From positions 1 to 64,000 of the forward strand of contig CAMCVW010000014.1 of the NCBI GenBank assembly GCA_945881915.1: a stretch of DNA of 64,000 bases, written 5' to 3'. A program made the translations under genes and the position numbers. Source of the DNA: Thermoflexus hugenholtzii JAD2. Its GTDB lineage: Bacteria; Chloroflexota; Chloroflexia; Chloroflexales; Roseiflexaceae. The notes under the pieces are model-generated. The model was not told where the DNA came from, did no database searches, and saw nothing but the letters and a program-made list of their open reading frames with translations. Below are positions 27,601-38,579 of the stretch, piece by piece. The number at the start of each line of letters is the position of its first letter. Positions within the stretch are counted from its first letter, which is position 1.

Positions 27601-28089
27601 ATGTCGGATATTCGACGCATCTGGTCTATTCCTGCAATTGTTGTGGTTGCTATTGTCGTATTTGACCGACTCACCAAAGCATGGATTGACACGCACCTGG
27701 GGCCGATTGAAGGGACGAGTATTCCCGTCATCGAGCCCTGGTTACGCCTGACATATGTAAAAAACACGGGAGTCGCGTTCGGGTTGTTTCAAGGTGTTCC
27801 GCATTTTTTTACCGTCATGAATATCATCATCAGTGGTGCTGCAATCTATATGTACCGATACCAGATGGTCCACACCGTGCTGACAAAGTTGGCAATCGGT
27901 GGGATTGTGGGCGGGGCAATAGGCAACATCATTGACCGTTTGCGGCAGGGTTTTGTGACGGATTTTGTGCATGTGACCTGGTTCCCGGGAATCTTCAACG
28001 TCGCCGACAGTGCCATCACCATCAGTGTGATAGCGCTGGCGATTGCCTCGTTGCGTAATGAAGTTGAGTTGACACGTGACCATTCCTGA
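27601..28089 (+). CDS. lspA: Lipoprotein signal peptidase
   Basis: A 162-residue membrane aspartyl peptidase (signal peptidase II) that removes signal peptides from prolipoproteins. Four membrane helices are visible. Family motifs include LTYVKNTGVAFG, GNIIDRLRQGFVTDFV (first catalytic Asp) and FNVADSAIT (second). AGGAGG lies 6 bases before the ATG. The window's lipoproteins (for example at 43.3 and 53.2 kb) are likely substrates. Its end overlaps rluD by 14 bases. Confidence 0.96.
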   Translation: MSDIRRIWSIPAIVVVAIVVFDRLTKAWIDTHLGPIEGTSIPVIEPWLRLTYVKNTGVAFGLFQGVPHFFTVMNIIISGAAIYMYRYQMVHTVLTKLAIGGIVGGAIGNIIDRLRQGFVTDFVHVTWFPGIFNVADSAITISVIALAIASLRNEVELTRDHS

Positions 28090-29005
28090 GGACGATCAAA
28101 TCATATTGGTAGTAGACCGTGAATCCGCTGGCGAGCGGTTGGACAAGTACATCGCCGCCGCGCTCGCAGACGTGACACGCAGCACCGTACAAAGACTCAT
28201 CGAGCAAGGTGCGATACTGCGTAACGACGCTCCGACCCGTGCCGCTGAACCGCTGAAAACTGGCGATCGGCTCAGCATTCGCATCCCAGAACCCGAAGAC
28301 ACGACGTTGGTCGCCGAAGACATCCCGTTGACGGTGGTCTATGCCGACGTCGATATCGTGGTCATCGACAAACCGGCAGGTATGGTGGTGCATCCCGCTC
28401 CTGGTCATGCGCGTGGTACGTTGGTGAATGCGTTACTCTATCGGTTCCCTGATATGGTCGTGGGCGGGGGGGTACGTCCTGGTATTGTGCATCGCATCGA
28501 TCGAGACACGAGCGGGTTACTCGTGGTTGCACGGAATGATGCAGCGTTGCATGGATTGCAGGAGCAGCAGCAAGCACACACGATGCATAAGGAATACATT
28601 GCGTTGGTATCGGGGGGGATGTCCGCCACGAGTGGAACTATTGACGCACCGATTGCACGCCATCCGCGCGACCGTTTGCGCATGGCTGTTATGGCTGGTG
28701 GACGTGCAGCCATCACACATTGGGAAGTTATCGAAAAAATCGGTCAACTTTCACTGCTCAAAGTCATGCTCGAAACAGGTCGCACCCATCAAATTCGCGT
28801 GCACTGTCAACACATTTACCACCCGATCATTGGTGACCAGATATATGGTGCGCAGATGAGTGGGATCAAGGTGGAACGACAATTTCTGCATGCACATGCA
28901 TTGGGATTTAACCACCCGCGCACCGGCGAAGCGTTGCGCTTTAGTAGCCCATTGCCGGCAGATCTCCAACGTGTGCTGGATTATCACCATCGTATGCAGC
29001 GCTGA
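28076..29005 (+). CDS. rluD: Pseudouridine synthase, RluD type
   Basis: A 309-residue RluA/RluD-family enzyme that converts uridine to pseudouridine in large-subunit rRNA. The N-terminal S4 domain is seen in GERLDKYIAAALADVTRSTVQRLIEQGAI. The catalytic motif is HRIDRDTSGLLVVA near residue 142, and LETGRTHQIRVH is typical. The GTG start at 28076 lies in the end of lspA. Assignment to RluD rather than RluB/C is by S4 domain and pairing with lspA, a common arrangement. Confidence 0.9.
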   Translation: MTIPEDDQIILVVDRESAGERLDKYIAAALADVTRSTVQRLIEQGAILRNDAPTRAAEPLKTGDRLSIRIPEPEDTTLVAEDIPLTVVYADVDIVVIDKPAGMVVHPAPGHARGTLVNALLYRFPDMVVGGGVRPGIVHRIDRDTSGLLVVARNDAALHGLQEQQQAHTMHKEYIALVSGGMSATSGTIDAPIARHPRDRLRMAVMAGGRAAITHWEVIEKIGQLSLLKVMLETGRTHQIRVHCQHIYHPIIGDQIYGAQMSGIKVERQFLHAHALGFNHPRTGEALRFSSPLPADLQRVLDYHHRMQR

Positions 29006-29036
29006 AGCGCTGTTGACTGCGGCAGAGGAGCCCACA

Positions 29037-29900
29037 ATGAAATTTGGATCACATGTCTCGACGTCTGGTGGCCTTTCCAAAGCCTTTGTCAACGCACAAG
29101 CAGCAGGCTGCGATGCTATCCAGATTTTTTCCAAAAATCAACAGCAGTGGAAAGCAAAGCCACTCACAGAGGAAGAAATCAGCACGTTTCGTGCGGCACA
29201 CGTGGCGAGTGGCATCAATCCGCTTGTGGTCCACGATTCGTACCTCATTAATTTGGCGTCGCCAGACGACGAATTACAGGCTAAATCGCGCGCAGCATTT
29301 GCGGACGAAATCAATCGATGTGGCCTGCTCGGAATACCCTACTTGGTGACACATCCTGGCGCGCACGTCGGTTCGGGAGTCGAAGCGGGACTCGCCCGGG
29401 TCTCGGCAGCACTAGATGCAATCCTCGAAGCAGACGCCAATCCTGATGTGACCATCCTGCTCGAGACGACCGCCGGCCAAGGAACGGTACTGGGCAGGTC
29501 ATTCCAAGATTTAGCCCAAATAATTGCAGCGTGCAGATATCCCGCACGTCTCGGCGTGTGCCTCGATACGTGTCATATATTGGTGGCAGGCTACGAATTC
29601 CGTACGGCTGAATCGTGTGCGGCGATGCTCGCCGAATTTGACGCGACCATCGGGCTTCATCGGCTCAAAATCATCCATGCAAATGATGCGCAAAAAGACT
29701 TGGGATCCAAGACAGACAGACACACACATATCGGTGAAGGCTTTGTGGGCAAGGATGGTTTTCGTAACCTGATGCGTCATGCGTATATCCGTACAGTGCC
29801 ATTCATCCTCGAAACGCCTAAGGACGATGATCCGGGCGACGATCTTCGTAACCTTGCGCTCTTGCGCACACTTGCAGAGGAGACCGAACATGCAGCGTGA
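29037..29900 (+). CDS. nfo: Endonuclease IV (AP endonuclease)
   Basis: A 287-residue zinc TIM-barrel enzyme that cuts DNA at abasic sites in base excision repair. Signatures are FGSHVSTSGGLSKA at the start, VVHDSYLINLASP, THPGAHVGSGVEAGL, ILLETTAGQG, RLGVCLDTCHILVAGY, IIHANDAQKDLGSKTDRH, HIGEGFVG and ILETPKDD. GAGGAG precedes the ATG at 29037. The end overlaps the next gene by 11 bases. Confidence 0.96.
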   Translation: MKFGSHVSTSGGLSKAFVNAQAAGCDAIQIFSKNQQQWKAKPLTEEEISTFRAAHVASGINPLVVHDSYLINLASPDDELQAKSRAAFADEINRCGLLGIPYLVTHPGAHVGSGVEAGLARVSAALDAILEADANPDVTILLETTAGQGTVLGRSFQDLAQIIAACRYPARLGVCLDTCHILVAGYEFRTAESCAAMLAEFDATIGLHRLKIIHANDAQKDLGSKTDRHTHIGEGFVGKDGFRNLMRHAYIRTVPFILETPKDDDPGDDLRNLALLRTLAEETEHAA

Positions 29901-31131
29901 TCTCGATCGACTCATGAACGAGCGTCAGCTCGATGCAATCATTATTGAAGGTCCGGATGGGTTGGGGGCAGCCAATCCAGCCTTCAACTACTTCGTACGG
30001 GGCGCACATCTGACGGGCACGGTCATCAAGTTGCGCAATCAGCCTGCCATGCTGGTCCACAGCGATTGGGAAGTGTTGCAGGCAGAGCAGACCGGGTTAG
30101 TCTGTGTCTCGTCGAGCCGGTGGAACCTACGTGACGTCATGCAGCGCTTCCCGGACCGTTTGGCTGCACGTGTTGAACTCCGTCGTCAGATGTTGACGGA
30201 TTTGGGAGTACAGGGACGTGTGGGGGTCTATGGTACGGTTCAAGCGGGGCTATTTTTGGCAATGCAACGGGGAATTGAAGCTGCAATGCCGGGAGTGACA
30301 TTCATCGCAGAGCCAGACAAAGACATCATCAGCGCTGCCCGTCTGACCAAAGACGAGCACGAAATAGCGCTGATGCGCGACGTCGGCCGCAAAACATGCG
30401 AGGTCGTGCAAGCGGCAGTGGAATATATCTGTGCCGCGAGTGCAGACGGCGATGCCGTTGTCGATGTGCACACCGGAAAAAGATTGACTATTGGTGACGT
30501 TCGCGCAGTCATTGACCGCGAACTCGCAGCTCGTGGGATGGTCGGCGAAGGGACGATTTTTGCGCAGGGACGTGATGCTGGCCTGCCGCATGCTCGAGGC
30601 GAAGACACGATGGAGCTCAGACGCGGCCAGGCCATTGTGTTCGACATCTTCCCCAAAGACGCATCTGGCTACTATCACGATATGACCCGTACGTTAGCCA
30701 TTGACTATGCCAGCCCTGAACTCCAGCAGGCATATGACGACGTGATGGGCGCATTTGCTGAAGTGATTCAGGAATTCGAGTTGGGAGCGCCGACCAAGCC
30801 ATATCAGACCATGGTCTGCGACTACTTCGAGGCCCGAGGGCATGCGACCATTGGCAAAACATACCCCATCGAGGAAGGCTACATCCATTCACTCGGGCAT
30901 GGGTTAGGGCTCGAGGTACACGAGGAATTCGGGTTCCCTTCTCTGGCAGATCGCGGCGATGTACTCGTCCCCGGAGCGGTCTTTAGTGTAGAGCCGGGCT
31001 TGTACTACCCGAGCAAGGGCTATGGCGTGCGCGTCGAAGACACCTACTGGTGTACTCCGGAGGGGAAGTTCGAGAGTTTGACAGACTTTCCGAAGGAACT
31101 CGTCATCCACCTCAGAGGCAATCGTCAGTGA
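29890..31131 (+). CDS. M24 family metallopeptidase (Xaa-Pro aminopeptidase-like)
   Basis: A 413-residue protein with an N-terminal creatinase-like domain (about 1-160) and a C-terminal pita-bread domain. The five metal ligands are visible in VFDIFP (Asp), YYHDMTRT (Asp), HSLGHGLGLEVHE (His), FSVEPGLYY (Glu) and VRVEDTYW (Glu). It should remove N-terminal residues before proline or cleave prolyl dipeptides; the substrate is inferred. GAGGAGA lies before the ATG at 29890, overlapping nfo. A longer frame from 29779 is unlikely. Confidence 0.9.
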   Translation: MQRDLDRLMNERQLDAIIIEGPDGLGAANPAFNYFVRGAHLTGTVIKLRNQPAMLVHSDWEVLQAEQTGLVCVSSSRWNLRDVMQRFPDRLAARVELRRQMLTDLGVQGRVGVYGTVQAGLFLAMQRGIEAAMPGVTFIAEPDKDIISAARLTKDEHEIALMRDVGRKTCEVVQAAVEYICAASADGDAVVDVHTGKRLTIGDVRAVIDRELAARGMVGEGTIFAQGRDAGLPHARGEDTMELRRGQAIVFDIFPKDASGYYHDMTRTLAIDYASPELQQAYDDVMGAFAEVIQEFELGAPTKPYQTMVCDYFEARGHATIGKTYPIEEGYIHSLGHGLGLEVHEEFGFPSLADRGDVLVPGAVFSVEPGLYYPSKGYGVRVEDTYWCTPEGKFESLTDFPKELVIHLRGNRQ

Positions 31132-31137
31132 TGTGCG

Positions 31138-31146
31138 TGCTATACT
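31138..31146 (+). promoter_or_regulatory. Extended -10 promoter of the GHMP kinase
   Basis: TGCTATACT, 31 bases before the ATG at 31177. The predicted start near 31153 lies after the possible GTG at 31147, which supports the ATG as the true start. Confidence 0.55.
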
Positions 31147-31176
31147 TTGGTGAATCCGAACGATGGGACACGTGTC

Positions 31177-32190
31177 ATGCGAATATATAAAGCAAAAGCC
31201 CCGATGCGCATTGGTTTCTTTGGTGGCGGCACCGATGTCAGCCCATATGCCGAAGAGCACGGTGGCAAAGTCCTCAACTGCACGATCGACAAGTATGTAC
31301 GCTGCATGTTGCGGCCCAGCAACGATGGTGCATTGACCATACGGTCGCTCGACCTCGAAGAGGTCAGTCGCAATACCACTGGTCAGTGGGAGGGTACACT
31401 GAGCCTGCCGCAAGCCGTTCTGGATGCGGTCCCCCAGGCCAAGGGCGTGGAAGTAACCATGTTTTCGGACGTGCCGCCTGGCAGTGGCCTCGGATCGTCA
31501 TCGGCGCTCGTGGTGAGTATGCTCAAGCTGATGGGCGAGGCATATAACTTCCCCATGACCCCGCATGAACTCGCCGAAACTGCTTTTCGTATCGAACGTA
31601 CGGATTTGGGCATCCCGGGTGGGCGCCAAGACCAATACGCCGCTGCGTTCGGTGGCATGTCGGTCTATCATTTTTCGAAAAATGGCGTCATCGTCGAACC
31701 GGTATTGAGCGATCCATCGGCACTCCTCGAACTCGAAAGCTGTTTGCTCATCGGGTATATCGGGAGCCGAAAAATGTTGACGCATCAGTTGGTCAATGAC
31801 CAAGTAGATCGCCTCAAGCATGGCAATACGTTGCGCTACCACGACGAAACAAAGGCCTTTGTCGAAGAATCCGTCAAACTACTCCGCAATAAGAAAATCG
31901 CCGATTTCGGCCGGCTGTTGCACGATGCGTGGGAGGTCAAAAAGGCGTTTTCGCCCTTGATTGCACCGCCGATTGTCGACGAAGTCTATGCCAAGGCGCG
32001 CAAAAACGGCGCGTGGGGCGGCAAAATAACCGGAGCAGGCGGCGGTGGTTTTATGGTAATCGCATGCCCGTTCGAAAAGCGGTTAGAGATGGAACGTGTG
32101 CTGACTGAAGCCGGCATGCAAGTGCGCAATTTTTCGTTCACGACCCAGGGCGTGCATGCCTGGAGTTACGAGAGCGAAGACGAGATCTAG
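31177..32190 (+). CDS. GHMP family sugar kinase (D-glycero-D-manno-heptose 7-phosphate kinase-like)
   Basis: A 337-residue kinase. It shows the N-terminal APMRIGFFGGGTDV motif of the HddA/fucokinase branch, the ATP loop PPGSGLGSSSALVV near residue 100, DLGIPGGRQDQYAAAFGG and the C-terminal KITGAGGGGFMVI. HddA makes heptose 1,7-bisphosphate for GDP-heptose and surface glycans. In a bacterium without clear LPS genes here the sugar remains open. It stands alone, with its own promoter and terminator. Confidence 0.86.
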   Translation: MRIYKAKAPMRIGFFGGGTDVSPYAEEHGGKVLNCTIDKYVRCMLRPSNDGALTIRSLDLEEVSRNTTGQWEGTLSLPQAVLDAVPQAKGVEVTMFSDVPPGSGLGSSSALVVSMLKLMGEAYNFPMTPHELAETAFRIERTDLGIPGGRQDQYAAAFGGMSVYHFSKNGVIVEPVLSDPSALLELESCLLIGYIGSRKMLTHQLVNDQVDRLKHGNTLRYHDETKAFVEESVKLLRNKKIADFGRLLHDAWEVKKAFSPLIAPPIVDEVYAKARKNGAWGGKITGAGGGGFMVIACPFEKRLEMERVLTEAGMQVRNFSFTTQGVHAWSYESEDEI

Positions 32191-32212
32191 ATGTCCTCAA
32201 CGGTCAAAAGAG

Positions 32213-32248
32213 AACACCCCCGAGTGGCACGCCACTGGGGGGTGTTTT
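32213..32248. terminator. Terminator between GHMP kinase and pth
   Basis: The stem AACACCCCC-AGTGG pairs with its complement (one G-G mismatch), with a CACG loop, and is followed by TTTT. It lies between convergent genes and may work both ways. Confidence 0.85.
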
Positions 32249-32261
32249 GGTATGCAGCGAA

Positions 32262-32834
32262 CTATTTTGTTTTGTTATAGGTGTTCATTGCGGCCGGGAT
32301 CCCGTTGGTGATTATGGACGTGAGACAGTCCGATGCGCGGCTGAGCAAGTCCGGAAGTTCGTCTGCTTCTTCGTCCTCAAACTTGCCGAGTACATACCCA
32401 AACGCTTCCCAGCCTGCGGGAACGCCGCCGATTCCAACACGCACACGTGGGAATTCCATTTGGCCGAGGAGCTGGACGACCGAGCGCATGCCATTGTGCG
32501 TGCCGGCACTTCCTCGTTCACGGATACGGAGGGCTCCGAAGGGCAGATCGAGATCGTCGTAGACGACGACGATATTGGCGGGTGGCACTTTGTACCAGCT
32601 TGCCAAACCACTCGCAGAAATACCGCTGCGATTCATGTAGGTCTGGGGCCAGGCACAGATAACCTTGTGGCCCGCAACGGTGCCACTCGCGAGTTTGGCT
32701 TGGGCACGGGTACCATCGGCACGTAGCTTGTGTTGTTGGGCAAAAATGTCGAGTACTTCGAAGCCGATGTTGTGCCGCGACCGAACATATTGCGCGCCGG
32801 GATTACCGAGGCCGATGATGAGCCATGTATTCAT
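32262..32834 (-). CDS. pth: Peptidyl-tRNA hydrolase
   Basis: A 190-residue esterase that recycles peptidyl-tRNA. Key motifs are IIGLGNPGAQY at the start, RHNIGFEVLD (catalytic His), TYMNRSG, VVYDDLDLPFG (Asp) and GSAGTHNGMRSVV. The length is typical. It lies 63 bases after pyrD and may share its transcript. Confidence 0.96.
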   Translation of the reverse strand: MNTWLIIGLGNPGAQYVRSRHNIGFEVLDIFAQQHKLRADGTRAQAKLASGTVAGHKVICAWPQTYMNRSGISASGLASWYKVPPANIVVVYDDLDLPFGALRIRERGSAGTHNGMRSVVQLLGQMEFPRVRVGIGGVPAGWEAFGYVLGKFEDEEADELPDLLSRASDCLTSIITNGIPAAMNTYNKTK

Positions 32835-32897
32835 TGTGTCAACGATTCTATGCGTATGGCGCTGCTTCCAGAGCCATGTGACGCAGCAGGGACTTCA

Positions 32898-33962
32898 TCA
32901 GCGATCTGTGCCGATGACTTCAGCGATAGTGGTTACCCCGTCACGCCGCATCAAGGCAGCTAAGCCCCAAGTCAGTTGAGCGACGATTGCCGGCCCGGTG
33001 TAGACCATGGCCGTATATACTTGCACGGCGCTCGCACCGGCTTTGAGTCGTGCATAGACGTCCGCTGCGGTCGAAATGCCGCCCACAGAGATGGTGGGTA
33101 CTCTGCCTGCAGTCAACGCCACCACGGTCCGCAGCGTGGCCATGCTGAGCATTCTGAGTGGCATACCACTGAGCCCGCCAGCTTCGTTGGTGTGGGGCCC
33201 GCTGAGGTTTGGTCGGGTCACCGTGGTGTTCGTCGCGATGATGCCATTGATTCCATAAGCGATAGCGGTCGAAATGACTTGCTCGAGTTGCTGTGGTGTT
33301 TCATCCGGCGATATCTTGAGGAATATTGGCTTGTTGAGCAGTTGATTTGCTGAGCGAATCGCCCCCAGGAGCTCTTGCAAGGCAGTCGTCTCGTGCAGTT
33401 GCCGTAAACCCGGCGTGTTCGGCGAAGATATATTTAGGGCGACATAGTCCGCATGCGGCGCTAGCCGAGAAAAAGCGGTGACATAATCTGCTGTTGCGTG
33501 TTCGAGCGACGTGTCGCGATTTTTGCCAATGTTCACTCCAATTGGAAGTCCACGTGGTCGTTTTGCGAGCCGAGCCGCGACTACCTCCATACCAGCGCTG
33601 TTGAATCCCATGCGATTGATGAGCCCGCGATCCGTCGAAAGTCGGAACATCCGTGGCTTCGGATTGCCTTCTTGGGGTTTGGGCGTGACGGTACCGACCT
33701 CGATGTGACTAAAGCCCAGGCAAGCCATCCCGTGGGTGATGTCTGCGTGTTTATCGAATCCTGCAGCGAGTCCGACGGGATGTGCAAACGACATGCCGGC
33801 GATCGTCGTCTGCATACCGTGGGTAGCAGGACGGTAGATGCTTCTCATGACCGAAGCGGCCCCGGGTACAGACAGAGCGGTATTGAGCGCTCGGACAGTA
33901 TGTTCGTGTGCTTCTTCGGGATCGAGCTGGAACAACGCAGAACGGAGTATTGGATAGAACAT
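32898..33962 (-). CDS. pyrD: Dihydroorotate dehydrogenase, class 2 (quinone)
   Basis: A 354-residue membrane-associated flavoenzyme that oxidises dihydroorotate to orotate using quinone. The class 2 helical N-terminus (residues 1-40, with DPEEAHEHTVRAL) precedes the TIM barrel. The catalytic base is Ser in LNISSPNTPGLR, as in class 2; class 1B uses Cys. GLAAGFDKHADI, NRMGFNSAGM and GVNIGKNRDT are typical. A TTGACA promoter lies just upstream. A PyrK-like protein is encoded 23 kb away, which is unexpected for a class 2 enzyme. Confidence 0.95.
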   Translation of the reverse strand: MFYPILRSALFQLDPEEAHEHTVRALNTALSVPGAASVMRSIYRPATHGMQTTIAGMSFAHPVGLAAGFDKHADITHGMACLGFSHIEVGTVTPKPQEGNPKPRMFRLSTDRGLINRMGFNSAGMEVVAARLAKRPRGLPIGVNIGKNRDTSLEHATADYVTAFSRLAPHADYVALNISSPNTPGLRQLHETTALQELLGAIRSANQLLNKPIFLKISPDETPQQLEQVISTAIAYGINGIIATNTTVTRPNLSGPHTNEAGGLSGMPLRMLSMATLRTVVALTAGRVPTISVGGISTAADVYARLKAGASAVQVYTAMVYTGPAIVAQLTWGLAALMRRDGVTTIAEVIGTDR

Positions 33963-33991
33963 GGAATTCTCGCACTATGAACATACATTTT

Positions 33992-34018
33992 ATTGTATCA
34001 CTGCTTGTATTCTGTCAA
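33992..34018 (-). promoter_or_regulatory. pyrD promoter
   Basis: The minus strand reads TTGACA (34018-34013), a 15-base spacer, then TACAAT (33997-33992) preceded by TGA. The spacing is short but the extended -10 compensates. The leader is about 25 bases. Confidence 0.6.
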
Positions 34019-34064
34019 CAACCGATGGCTGTTACGGCACATAAGAGCAATATTCAAATTCGTT

Positions 34065-34094
34065 TTGACAAACCATAGTGCGACAGTGTACTAT
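34065..34094 (+). promoter_or_regulatory. tRNA-Pro promoter
   Basis: TTGACA (34065-34070), an 18-base spacer, then TACTAT (34089-34094). The tRNA begins 12 bases after the -10. Confidence 0.65.
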
Positions 34095-34104
34095 TAGGAT
34101 GTTG

Positions 34105-34182
<78 letters not shown>

Positions 34183-34210
34183 ATTCATCTCCCAACGATG
34201 AACAAACGGT

Positions 34211-34240
34211 CCACTCATACGAGTGGTCTTTTTTGTTTTT
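34211..34240 (+). terminator. Terminator after tRNA-Pro
   Basis: CCACTC-ATAC-GAGTGG is followed by TCTTTTTTGTTTTT. The 174 bases from here to the sigma-factor promoter at 34415 hold nothing I recognise. Confidence 0.8.
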
Positions 34241-34414
34241 CTCTTGTTCGTGCTGATGACCGAGGTTGCACCGATGTGCATCGAATTGTAATCTCCCCTT
34301 CAGAATGACAAATTGCTCGTGCGTCGCCGTGTTCGGCTGTCTGAACCTGCATACGGTGCCTATGAATGCGATTCACGCAAAAGATGGTGTGTACGTGTGA
34401 TGCTTCATCAAAAC

Positions 34415-34444
34415 TTGACAGTTTTTTGGGACCTGTTTTATACT
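34415..34444 (+). promoter_or_regulatory. Sigma-factor gene promoter
   Basis: TTGACA (34415-34420), an 18-base spacer, then TATACT (34439-34444). The predicted start near 34451 gives a leader of about 190 bases. It shows that the upstream extension of the reading frame is not the protein start. Confidence 0.7.
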
Positions 34445-34641
34445 GCTTTTTACACCGCGATAACATAGCGCGGGAATGTGTCGTGTCAAGCGATGAATGT
34501 GATTCGTGCGGCGAGCCGATTCGGTACGCCGCCTTCATATCGCCTGTAAATGGTCTTGGGTGGAGTCGGCAAGGTGGGTTGCAGGGTGGGCTCGGGGAGA
34601 TTGTTCAGGCATGGCAAGAGCCAGTTAAAGGAATTGATGAA

Positions 34642-36033
34642 ATGACCCTTCTGAGTGCCGACATTGTACTAGACGATGATGTCGAGTCGAATTCCCAAGA
34701 ACCCGAAGTCATCGAATCTGATTTGTCCGTTGGTGCTCTTCCTGATGCGGTTCAGTATTATTTGCAGGCAATTGGTCGAACTGCTCTGCTCAATTCCCGA
34801 CGTGAAATTGAACTCGCGCGTCGCATCGAAGTCTTATTGATGCTCGAAAACGCCAAGAAAACGCTGATATCCACAGAACGTGACGAGCAGACGTATGAAG
34901 CAGCGACGAACATGTTGGTGTCGTTACTCGGCGCGCTTCCGACCATGCGTGTAGCCGTGGGCTTTTTGTACGAACTGGTGGATCGCGAAGTGCAGGCAGT
35001 ATGGGCCATCCCCGTCGCTATCGAGACGTTCTATACCTTGAGTGCGGGAATGCGAGCAGAGTACTTCCGTCGTCGTGAAGCGTATGTGCGCGCCAAGGCT
35101 GGTGATGAGGTCCGATTGAGTGACCCGGAATACATCCGAGAGCTCTGTGACGGCTTCGACACACAGGTCAAAAAGGTTGCAATTGGATGGCAGTTATTAC
35201 CGTTGTCCGTTGTCACCATGGTCGAGCATGATGCGTTGCCAGACATAGAAAATGTGTTTTCGTCGGCAATTTTGTTGCGGAGTACATTCCGTAACGCTGA
35301 ACAGTCGGGTACCACTGCCCGTGAAGAGCTCACTGAGGCTAATTTACGACTCGTGGTGAGTATCGCAAAAAAATACGTCGGCCGTGGGTTGTCATTGCTA
35401 GACCTCATCCAAGAAGGTAACATTGGCTTGATGCGCGCGGTCGAGAAGTTTGATTGTTGGAAGGGTAACCGCTTTTCGACCTACGCCACGTGGTGGATTC
35501 GACAAGCAGTGACGCGGGCAATCGCCGAGCAAGGGCGCACAATTCGTCTGCCGGTGCATATGGGCGAGTCATTTAGTCAGGTCAAACGCGTCGTCGATCG
35601 CTTGTCGCAGACACTCGAGCGCAATCCTTCCCCCGAAGAGATTGCAAAAGCGCTCGAAATGCCCGTGGAACGCATCGTACACATTTTGGAGTCTGCACGG
35701 CAGCCAATCTCGCTCGAGACTCCCGTGGGTGACGACAACGAGCACACCCTCGGTGAATTCCTCGAGGACGATATCATGCAGAGTCCTGGTGAGTGGGCAG
35801 CCCGACAGATGTTGCGCCAAGACCTTGTGACTGCATTGAATAAGTTGACTGACCGTGAACGCAGGATTATCGATATGCGCTACGGTCTTGCAGATGGTCG
35901 GCGGCGTACCCTCGAAGAGGTCGGGCAGGTTTTGGGTATGACGCGAGAACGGGCACGGCAAATCGAATCTGAAGCGTTACGTCGTTTACGCACCACGGAT
36001 ATCGGTCAGCACCTCAAAGATTACCTCGAATAA
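34642..36033 (+). CDS. RNA polymerase sigma factor, RpoD/SigA type
   Basis: A 463-residue sigma-70 protein. Region 1.2 lies at about 36-65 ([11 protein letters not shown]), followed by a roughly 150-residue non-conserved insert. Region 2 is at about 225-300 ([53 protein letters not shown]), region 3 follows ([11 protein letters not shown]), and region 4 is at about 400-450 ([35 protein letters not shown]). Region 1.1 is missing. Region 2.3 reads FDCWKGNRF instead of the usual FDYRRGYKF. The ATG at 34642 has AAAGGA upstream; an ATGAAATGA just before it is a 2-codon dead end. It could be the housekeeping factor or a group 2 relative. Confidence 0.9.
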   Translation: MTLLSADIVLDDDVESNSQEPEVIESDLSVGALPDAVQYYLQAIGRTALLNSRREIELARRIEVLLMLENAKKTLISTERDEQTYEAATNMLVSLLGALPTMRVAVGFLYELVDREVQAVWAIPVAIETFYTLSAGMRAEYFRRREAYVRAKAGDEVRLSDPEYIRELCDGFDTQVKKVAIGWQLLPLSVVTMVEHDALPDIENVFSSAILLRSTFRNAEQSGTTAREELTEANLRLVVSIAKKYVGRGLSLLDLIQEGNIGLMRAVEKFDCWKGNRFSTYATWWIRQAVTRAIAEQGRTIRLPVHMGESFSQVKRVVDRLSQTLERNPSPEEIAKALEMPVERIVHILESARQPISLETPVGDDNEHTLGEFLEDDIMQSPGEWAARQMLRQDLVTALNKLTDRERRIIDMRYGLADGRRRTLEEVGQVLGMTRERARQIESEALRRLRTTDIGQHLKDYLE

Positions 36034-36056
36034 AGATGGTCCTGATGCAGCGCATC

Positions 36057-36091
36057 AAAAAGCCCCACGGCATATATGCCGTGGGGCTTTT
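36057..36091. terminator. Bidirectional terminator between the sigma gene and pyrG
   Basis: A perfect stem agccccacggcat with its complement, flanked by A-runs and T-runs on both sides, lies between two convergent genes. Confidence 0.92.
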
Positions 36092-36110
36092 GGTTCATCC
36101 ATTTGGGGTT

Positions 36111-37811
<1,701 letters not shown>

Positions 37812-37813
37812 CT

Positions 37814-37822
37814 ATTGTAGCA
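37814..37822 (-). promoter_or_regulatory. Extended -10 promoter of pyrG
   Basis: The minus strand reads TGCTACAAT, giving a leader of about 95 bases. No convincing -35 is seen. Confidence 0.5.
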
Positions 37823-37837
37823 CAGGGTGATTGGTGG

Positions 37838-38509
37838 CTATACGCTGGCTGTCGGTTTCAGCAGGATGATTTTGGCAGTGCCGCCAGCAGGTGGGAGTGA
37901 CGCTGCGGTGACCGTGAGCTTGTCTTCGAAGACGGGTTCCTTGATGCTGTGTGCCTGGAGAAAGCGATCAATGCTATCGAGCGGGTTGTCCATCACGGCT
38001 TGTTCACCGGCATAGTGCATGGGGATGACGATGCGTGGCTCGAGTTGTGCAATGATTGCGGATGCATCGTTGGCGTTGAGTGATTCATTCCCACCAACCG
38101 GTAGAAACAAAACATCGATATCGCCTATTTCTTCGACTTGGGCAGCGGTGAGCTCGTGTGCGAGGTCCCCGAGGTGGGCAAAGGCGATATCGTCGATGTG
38201 GGCAATAAAGACCGTATTGGTGCCTAACTCAGCGCCCTTTTTTTTGTCGTGGTAGGTACGTACGCCGGTGACCAAAATACCGCCTACTTCGTATTCTCCA
38301 GGGCCGGTGAAAATATTGATGGTTTCTTTGAGTGGCTTGATAGCGGCGGTATTGGCGTGGTCTTCGTGAGGATGACTCACGGTGACGATTGATGCGGTAG
38401 GTTTGCCAATGTCATAGCCACTGGTGCGATCGACGGGATCCATAATAACGACTCCGTCTCGTCCGCGAATGCGGAAGCAGGCGTGGCCGAGGAATTGAAT
38501 GTCTGGCAT
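37838..38509 (-). CDS. MBL-fold metal-dependent hydrolase
   Basis: A 223-residue metallo-beta-lactamase-fold protein of the UPF0173/YtkL type. It starts IQFLGHACFRI and has the metal motif HPHEDHAN, then a FAHLGDL ligand and a C-terminal IPMHYAGE motif. Substrate unknown. It lies between recX and pyrG with GGGAGC before the ATG. It ends just upstream of the pyrG promoter. Confidence 0.88.
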   Translation of the reverse strand: MPDIQFLGHACFRIRGRDGVVIMDPVDRTSGYDIGKPTASIVTVSHPHEDHANTAAIKPLKETINIFTGPGEYEVGGILVTGVRTYHDKKKGAELGTNTVFIAHIDDIAFAHLGDLAHELTAAQVEEIGDIDVLFLPVGGNESLNANDASAIIAQLEPRIVIPMHYAGEQAVMDNPLDSIDRFLQAHSIKEPVFEDKLTVTAASLPPAGGTAKIILLKPTASV

Positions 38510-38579
38510 AGAAAGCTCCCAACTCTACTGTATGGCTCTATTGTGACGGAGATTCGCAGACGACGCAAACGACTGAGTC

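Noticed and set aside
34366-34641. Upstream extension of the sigma-factor frame by 92 codons
   Set aside because: A consensus promoter lies inside it (34415-34444), the composition is not sigma-like, and a good ribosome site precedes the ATG at 34642.
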